Assembly: GCA_963678675.1 (NCBI GenBank)
Contig: OY783195.1
Location: forward strand, 10,607,277-10,671,276
Direction: 5' to 3'
DNA length: 64,000 bases
Origin: Xiphydria camelus
Taxonomy: Eukaryota > Arthropoda > Insecta > Hymenoptera > Xiphydriidae
The notes beneath the pieces were generated by a model. That model was not told the origin of the DNA. It saw only the letters and a list, made by a program, of their open reading frames with translations, and ran no database searches. Below, in pieces: positions 57,510 to 64,000 of this stretch. Position 1 is the stretch's first letter. Every line of letters starts with the position of its first letter. The translations under genes were made by a program, and so were the position numbers.

Positions 57510-58550
57510 TTTAACCCGGGCATACGGCATACGAGTATTATAGGGTGTTCTATTTTTACTAAACACCGAAGATATGGTGCGATCCATCGTAAAAGATTAG
57601 ATTCATAATTCAAAGATTAGAATCATAAGTGGGCAATCCAAAGTTTACCACAGCCATCAAGTTCTATACAAAAGTAGGAAATAATTAAGTATTCGTGCGA
57701 TTGTGTTGATCACTCAATCTTCAAGCGAAAGCATCACGAAAAAAAAAGAATGAATCTGTTATTAGATTTGCACCGAACATTTTCCCGAATGGAACTGCAG
57801 TTTGAACCATTGCGCATGCTCAGAGACTATTACGCTACCCATTTGAAAATATAATTGGGTCAAACTTTCAATATGGACGTCGTAATAGCCTTGACGCAAG
57901 CGCAATGGCCCGAATTGCATCGCCTCCCGCGGACGTGTTCAACACATCTTGTCACAATTGATGAAGCCGCCATGTTTTACGTATGTATATTCTTATCTGC
58001 AGAGTCTGTCTGAATAATGAAAATCAGGTGATATTAGCGAGAATTTACATATATCCACTCTTATTTTTAAATAGAAATTATTTCATTTACGAACTACAAT
58101 GTTTCTGGTAAAAGAGACCATAAAATTGTTACACGCGTGGTCTTCATTTCTCATGGTAAATTACTGTAGTCTAGTAATTAATAACTGCTCATTCTAGGAA
58201 ATGCTAGGGGCTTTTCGTGAAGTTATGTTTGAAACAAAGAAGCAGTTATTAACAAAACTAAGACTAGGTGTATAATTTGAAGGAAACCTTCTTTCTTTGG
58301 AAATGAGAGTGTTGTTAAATCAGAGAAACGACATGGCGACTTCTTGAGTAAATCCAACTGTGACTAATGGCCACTGCTAATTCTTGGTACCCTATCAAGA
58401 CTTCGCAACAAAGTTTTACCGCCACGTGAAGCCTGCGGACCAGTAAATTATTTGCACAACACTGCACATGCATTACTAAATTTTTCATAAAGAATCGCAT
58501 CACGCTCTCCATGTATCGTATAAATAGAACTCTCGATACACGCAAACACA
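57510..58550. other. AT-rich spacer
   Basis: A short hairpin-like GGGTGTTCTATTTTTACTAAACACC segment at 57541-57565 is the only structure seen. Confidence 0.4.
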
Positions 58551-58567
58551 CACACACGCGTGCAGAG

Positions 58568-58603
<36 letters not shown>

Positions 58604-58620
58604 GCACGCGCGCGTGCACA
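58545..58620. repeat. Compound CA, GA and CG microsatellite
   Basis: A run of ACAC, then a long AGAG run, then alternating GCGC and GTGC. It accounts for the minus-strand frame of about 200 codons overlapping it, which reads as Ser/Leu low complexity and is not a believable gene. Confidence 0.9.
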
Positions 58621-58939
58621 CTCGTATGGACTTATGCTTACATAGGTATTCAAAGTTACTCTCTTTTGGTTTATTTTATATTTTTTAAGCCGAAAGCTTC
58701 GCCGCGAGCGATTTGGTCTCCTTGTAATCTGCATCCTAGATATATCGTAGATCTTAGGGTTAAGACGCGGGGCGGTATTGAGAAGATTGCACGCACAGTA
58801 GAAATACGATTTGTTCCTATAAGTACAGAGTCTGTAATAACCGTAAGCTAGAAAACCAAAAACGAACGTCGTTATTAGAAAACGAATAAAGTCAAAATAC
58901 CTAGGCGCAACGTGACCTGGTACACGCATCGGGACGTTT

Positions 58940-59960
58940 CTTTCTCACTCTAACCTATGAGAAGTATGCGCAGGCGCGCGCGCGGTGCGACGGATCATGC
59001 GCGTGCAAACTCGCCGACGCATCGCGCTGTATAATTATATACTCGCGTAGGACGAACGATCGCGAAGAGCGTCAGTGTCCGAACAATCTTTCGTCGGGCG
59101 CGACTGCACTTCACCGACGCATACGCCTACATCGTTAAAACCTTTCGATATCCGAGTATCTCCGCCACCACCAATTTATTGACATCGAACGATCCCGTCA
59201 AGAGTTCTCGTATTTTTTATCCTTTCAGGAGAAAAAATTTGAAAATACTTCCATTTGCATATATGTAGTCATTAGTGTCCGTACGTCACTCGTGAATTCT
59301 TCACATTATTTCGCACTCACAGAGACACTTTCACGCGTGCGCGACAGCGCGTGGCACTTCCGTCATTAGTGAAAAAAACCGTCCGTCTAATATAAATAGC
59401 GGCCTTTAAAACGTTCGAATTACCATCGATCGCTCTTGGACTTTAAATGGTCCTCTTTTCATTCTTCCTTCCTTCGCCCACTTGTAGAGCGCGTGGTAGA
59501 TCCTTCGGAACGCGCGGGTGCGCCACGTAACAGTGGATTGGGCGGCGATAATCGGAAAACTTTCGTATAGTATCAATGTGAGTGTTATACGACGATCCGT
59601 GCGAAGAAAGGATATTCCCGTCCGCAGTCAAAAAATAAATATACTCGCGGAAGGCCCAGCCGATTCTCGAAGTCGTAGCGCTTCTCTTACATTCGCGTTT
59701 ATTCGACTATATTTATGTCGAACAGGAGCAAATATTCGCGTGGGGCCACTCACCTATCGTCAAGTGGCGAGCGCGCGATACTCGCGAGAGATATACTTAT
59801 TTACACGTACGGTTTACGAAACATGTAATCCGCTTATATGCGCGCGCACGCGCGCCTACTTACAGTAATTAGCCGCGCGGCCGTCAGCGCGCGTGTCGCG
59901 CATAAAGGAAGGCACGTTCCGAGTAGGTATTAGTTTGTAAATTACAATGTGTTAAGTTTT
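58940..59960 (+). promoter_or_regulatory. CpG-rich region with TATA-type promoter candidates
   Basis: CpG is frequent here, in contrast to the AT-rich flanks. TATAATTATATA at 59030-59041 is followed by a TCAGTG initiator-like motif at 59072-59077, at roughly core-promoter spacing. A second strong box, TATAAATA at 59391-59398, follows. No coding exon was recognised downstream within the window, so this could be a first non-coding exon or promoter of a gene lying beyond it. Confidence 0.35.
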
Positions 59961-61090
59961 GGGAGCAGGGGTTAATTCACGCTTATATGGTACGGTATTA
60001 CTTACGATACACTTATCATTAAAGTAAACGCACCGCCCCGCCCACATAACGTTATAGTGTCTCGTAGAGGTGGGCAACCTTTTTCGCAATTTGGTTAAGG
60101 AAATATTGAAATCTACTTAAACCTAGGTGCTTTTTCATAGTATAGATCTAGACGGGACTATAAATATCCATTATATAAATACATATTATATTTGTATTAG
60201 AGAGAGCGCGCGCGACACACGCGCGAACGCTGCGGCGCGCCTGTGTATTATGTATAGTTATGGTAGAGCGCTTCACATGTACCAATGCCACGCCCACTTT
60301 AGTGAGCGCGGTGTATCAGAACTATTTCATCTTCCCCTTACCTACTAGATATTCGACCAAAACGCATAAAGGAGCAAAAATTAAACCGATTACAGAATAA
60401 AAAGGATAAGCAATAAGATTCTTATTCCGCATTCTTTTCATTCTGTAATAGGCTTTACTCCCGGAGAGAATCACTAGTGCTCCATTGTACTTGACTTTCA
60501 AACTCGAAAGAGACTTCAACCCATTCGCGTAGTTACAGCGAGCGCCCGTCATCGCCCTTGCTCCTCACACGCATCGTGCTCCCGCGTGTTTCAATTCGTC
60601 TCGCCATAATGCGATAAATGCGTAAGTACACAATGTATATACTCCCTAATTCGAGACTTGTTATGCCATTTGTTTTGCACAAGTGCGGTCATGTTGTGTG
60701 TGCCTGAGCATTTCCGTGAGTCAATGAATGACCGGACACGCACGCACGCTTGTACTGTCGATTACCTCTGCCTTAAAAACATAATAGTTAATGTCACATT
60801 ACAATAATTCCTGTCCACCACGTTAATATCTAAATATACTCATGGACTTTCAATTTATGATGATATAGAACTATAATCATGATAGAAGTGAATGTCTTAT
60901 TGTGACAGTGACTGATGTTGTTCAAAATTGTCGTGTTTTTGGTATATGGGAGACGCGTTTTGATCAACCTAATTCGAAGGTGCATTTATTCCATCGACGT
61001 AATTAGCCAAGGGAACTTACGTGTTATAGCTGATCTCTAACATTTGCGTCTCTCGCGTATGTACATCAATAGTACTTATATACCTACATT
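59960..61090. other. Non-coding spacer
   Basis: No gene was recognised; a few CG-rich microsatellite patches occur around 60180-60245. Confidence 0.45.
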
Positions 61091-61093
61091 TTC

Positions 61094-61281
61094 TGATCGA
61101 TCTGCTTTGGGGGTGACAAAATTTTATGAAGTTGACCGTAGCTGAATGGTACGCACTGATCTTATTTTACCGTGAAGAACCAATAAGATTTAATTTTCAT
61201 GGTAAAACAATAAGATGCGATCGAAATATTCAGTTACGGATGACTATAATAAAGTTTCGTCACCCAAAGCGGATCGATCAA
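61094..61281. mobile_element. 188-base inverted-repeat MITE
   Basis: Arms of about 53 bases (61094-61145 and 61230-61281) match in inverted orientation: TGATCGATCTGCTTTGGGGG against a complement of TGATCGATCCGCTTTGGGTG. A second inner pair (CTTATTTTACC and GGTAAAACAATAAG) lies between them. Confidence 0.75.
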
Positions 61282-61417
61282 AATCATTGTCACTGATTGT
61301 GAGTGTACCTACGCGTACTTTGATATCGCGACGGTTAAGAAACTCGATAGAGTTTCGCGCCTGGGACTAAAGAATAGTCTCAGTCCATCAGTGAGACTCA
61401 CCGAGACACTACATATA

Positions 61418-62030
61418 CAGGGTGTTTGTTTTAATACACACCAGTGCAACTGATTGCATATCGGTTGGTGCATCCTGTCCGCTATGGTTTCTTGTAATTT
61501 GAGGATATTACCGGCAACCAATATCCGATCCAAATGAAACTATCAATCCGAGAAACATTAGTGGTTAACGTGACAGATGCTCTAATATATTTTCAATACT
61601 CGTTTATGCTTTTTTTTAAGTAATCGAGGAAATAAACCTAAGCAGTAGCATTTGGTTCGGATCTTGGCTGCTAATATTACCACGAAATTACAGGAAAGCA
61701 CAGCGGGCGGGGTTAATACACGCCAGTATAACGGACTGCACATCGGTTGGAGCACCCCGTCCACTGTGGTTTCCTGTAATTTCGTTTTAATATTGGCAGC
61801 TAAGATCCGAACCAAATGCCACTGCTTACGCTTATTTCCTCGATTAATTAAAAAAAGCATAAACGAGTATTGAAAATATATTAGAGCATCTGTCGCGTTA
61901 ACCACTAATGTTTCTCGGATTGATAGTTCATTTGGATCGGATCTTGGGGGGGGGGGGGGGGGGGTGTGTGCCGGTAATATCATGAAATTACAAGAAACCC
62001 CAGCGGACAGGATGTTTGCCTAAACAGTAT
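61418..62030. mobile_element. Nested palindrome with a mariner-like left end
   Basis: TA followed by CAGGGTGTTTGTTTTAATAC starts the left side. From 61470 the left half mirrors the right half layer by layer: CATCCTGTCCGCTATGGTTT, then CGGATCCAAATGAAC-type sequence, then TCTAATATATTTTCAATACT, and an inner pair around CATTTGGTTCGGATCTTGGC, with the centre near 61735. A run of G at 61947-61962 disturbs the right arm. The right terminus lacks the CAGGGTG end. Confidence 0.75.
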
Positions 62031-62034
62031 AATG

Positions 62035-63600
62035 CGTCAGTGGAACATTTAATCATTCCTTGAGTAACCGTTAGAGTTGATTAATTTTATTATTCGTAAC
62101 ACAACTTGTTTTACTAACATAATGAATGCCATGGTGGTCGTCATTTAATTCCCAAGAATAAATGCACGAAATGATAATTTTGCATAATTCAATTACGATA
62201 TATCGTGTGATAATTTGTCAAAATATGCGATAGTGAACATTTCACTCGAGTAGAAGAAGAGATGAGTGAATGAAATTCGGTGTTCAATGGGCTAATGATT
62301 GAAATGTGGAGGTGGAGGAAAACGGAACCTTTTTTACCAAGCCTTGAATTTGTTCGAAATCGAGTGAAAATGTTTTTAGCCACGACTGCTGCGAATTGTT
62401 CTCTGTTCAAAAGTGATGACGTGCTTAGAAGGGTTTTTAACAATTGAGGACGCAAGCTGTTGAGAGTTGAAAAAACAAACGGATTGATAAAAATTTTCTC
62501 AATAAAAAAAATATACCATGCTATATATCAAAAATGTATTTTGATAGAAATGTTTCTGAAAGCAAGGTTGAAAACCTCTTTCTAAACTGAGAAAGTATAA
62601 TGAAATGTAAAGAATTCGAGTATTTTTTGAAAAATTTCCCATCAATATGTATCTAATTAAGAAATCTTATGCCATGATAAATCTCTGAAAATCTTTTCCC
62701 GGAAGATAAATTATTTTAAACTTTTTTGTTCTAAAGAATCAAAATATTTTGAGAAATTCTTAGAACATGAAATTGCAGAATTTAATATTGAATATTAATA
62801 TGATATATAATTATATAATTTCACCATCTCTATTTCGCGTACCTTAATAGATGTTAATTAATTTCGCATCATTTTCGGCTTTCGCCCACAGGTAACTTTT
62901 TATCATACTATTAGATTTTTCCTTCATATAATTCCTTCCTTCCTTTCATTACTATCTACACACTTCCCATTATTACCTCACGTATAATAAAAATAAAAAT
63001 TCACTTTGAAAAAATTTGACTTTGCTACTTTATTTCATGATACATTCAGATGCGAATATAAAAAAAATGTAAGTAGTATAAGTAAATAATGAAATCGTGA
63101 TTTATTGGTTATCAGATTTGTTCATGCTAATACAATGTTGATATCTGCATAACAGAGAGTAGGTACCATGAAACTACTAAAGTAACTACAGAAAGGAGTT
63201 CGTGGAAAATATATAACTCGAAAAAGCGAGGAACATCATTACGTTAGTTGTAGAAGTTTGCGTTATAATTTAATTAATAATAAAGAATAAATACACACGC
63301 CTCTATCTAAAAATAAAAATTATAAACACGTTCTAGATAAATTATAAAATATTGACAAAATTGACATCAAGTATCACGCTCCATGATATTAAGATGAAAT
63401 ATGATTAATCCTATATAAGATGAAATCGAAATATTTATTTTGAAAACTAAATAATTGGTACAATTCTTGCTATATTTTTTATATTTGTATACTAAAAGGA
63501 CGTGTTTTAAGTTATATGATAATAATACTTATAAATTGACTTTATGCTAATTGTTCTTGGAGTTTGTTTAAATGTAAAAATGGAGCTACAATAATTAGCA
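62035..63600. other. AT-rich non-coding stretch
   Basis: No gene, RNA gene or repeat was recognised. Confidence 0.5.
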
Positions 63601-64000
63601 GGGGAGACCGGGGCAAAACGATCCCGCAGGATAAAATGATCCTTTGTGATTTGGCGTCAATAATGACGAAAACTACCGAATCGGTAAGACAATATGTTCC
63701 TAGTATAATTCTTCAATATTTTATGTAGTGGCGCCTTCTAAAACATCTTCGTCGTTCAACAATTAATCAAAATTAATTTTCCGAGAATCTGATGTAAGAT
63801 AAGCGCTCTGTTTACTTTATTCTATTATTTAACTTTACTGCAATCTCATCATTCAACAATGTTGTGAATAAACTGTAAAAATCAGTTTTCCCATTGTTTT
63901 TATATAGGGGATAATTTTATCCCACCCGCTGGGGTAAAACGAACCCTTTACACTACTTTACCATTTTAATTTTAACTTTGTTTTAATTAGATGAAAAATT
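63601..64000. repeat. Possible MITE edge with repeated GGGGxAAAACGA motif
   Basis: GGGGCAAAACGATCC (63610) and GGGGTAAAACGAACC (63931) occur in the same orientation. GGATAAAATGATCC and GGATAATTTTATCC lie next to them. The window ends before a boundary can be set. Confidence 0.35.

Noticed and set aside
58315..58929. A 204-codon minus-strand frame
   Set aside because: Its middle is the translation of the GA/CA microsatellite and the rest has no recognisable similarity.
1..64000. CRISPR arrays, bacterial operons, rRNA or standard tRNA genes
   Set aside because: No regularly spaced direct repeats with unique spacers, operon-like gene runs or complete tRNA cloverleafs were seen. The only tRNA-like sequence is the SINE head.

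Overview
The window is eukaryotic and most likely from an insect. It has exons with GT-AG introns, a c-type lysozyme-like gene, a tRNA-derived SINE and typical insect transposons (BEL/Pao, mariner, PIF/Harbinger, a TTAA-type element, a piggyBac-like MITE, a Polinton-type DNA polymerase relic). A hymenopteran, perhaps an ant, is my best guess, but that is inference. The DNA is mostly AT-rich and non-coding. I see one plausibly working host gene, the lysozyme-like gene at 19921-20370, and a decayed protein kinase D (PKD) copy at 26607-29550. Nearly everything else recognisable is mobile DNA, much of it nested.

Layout. 1-6.4 kb: a dispersed repeat copy, a SINE with perfect target duplications, a foldback element, and pieces of a TNP2-like transposase gene. 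7.2-10.2 kb: a broken BEL/Pao retrotransposon. 10.2-16.05 kb: a two-gene PIF/Harbinger relic whose transposase intron has filled with other sequence. 16-26.5 kb: a head-to-head minisatellite, several foldback MITEs, the lysozyme-like gene and a homopurine tract. 26.6-29.6 kb: the PKD pseudogene; one of its introns holds a composite insertion carrying a truncated Harbinger transposase and two exons resembling mitochondrial fission regulator. 29.9-33.7 kb: a foldback element interrupted by an intact TTAA-flanked transposon with a Mutator-like (Kolobok-type) transposase. 33.7-36 kb: a cluster of MITEs. 36.63-44.21 kb: a 7.6 kb near-perfect palindrome with 3.4 kb arms. 44.2-49.2 kb: a deleted mariner, a TTAA MITE and a Polinton-type polymerase relic. 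51.7-57.5 kb: a piggyBac-like MITE, nested foldbacks and a 2.2 kb foldback. 57.5-64 kb: mostly featureless, with microsatellites, a CpG-rich possible promoter and a nested palindrome near 61.4-62.0 kb.

The most notable theme is a foldback family whose ends read approximately TATACCGTATGTCC. I find it in at least six places, from about 0.8 kb up to the 7.6 kb palindrome, with different cargo each time. Because paired arms are near-copies of each other, each arm can serve as an empty-site reference for insertions in the other. That shows the TTAA target of the intact transposon and two nested insertions in the 55-57 kb copy. All identifications are from reading the sequence; no database search was possible.
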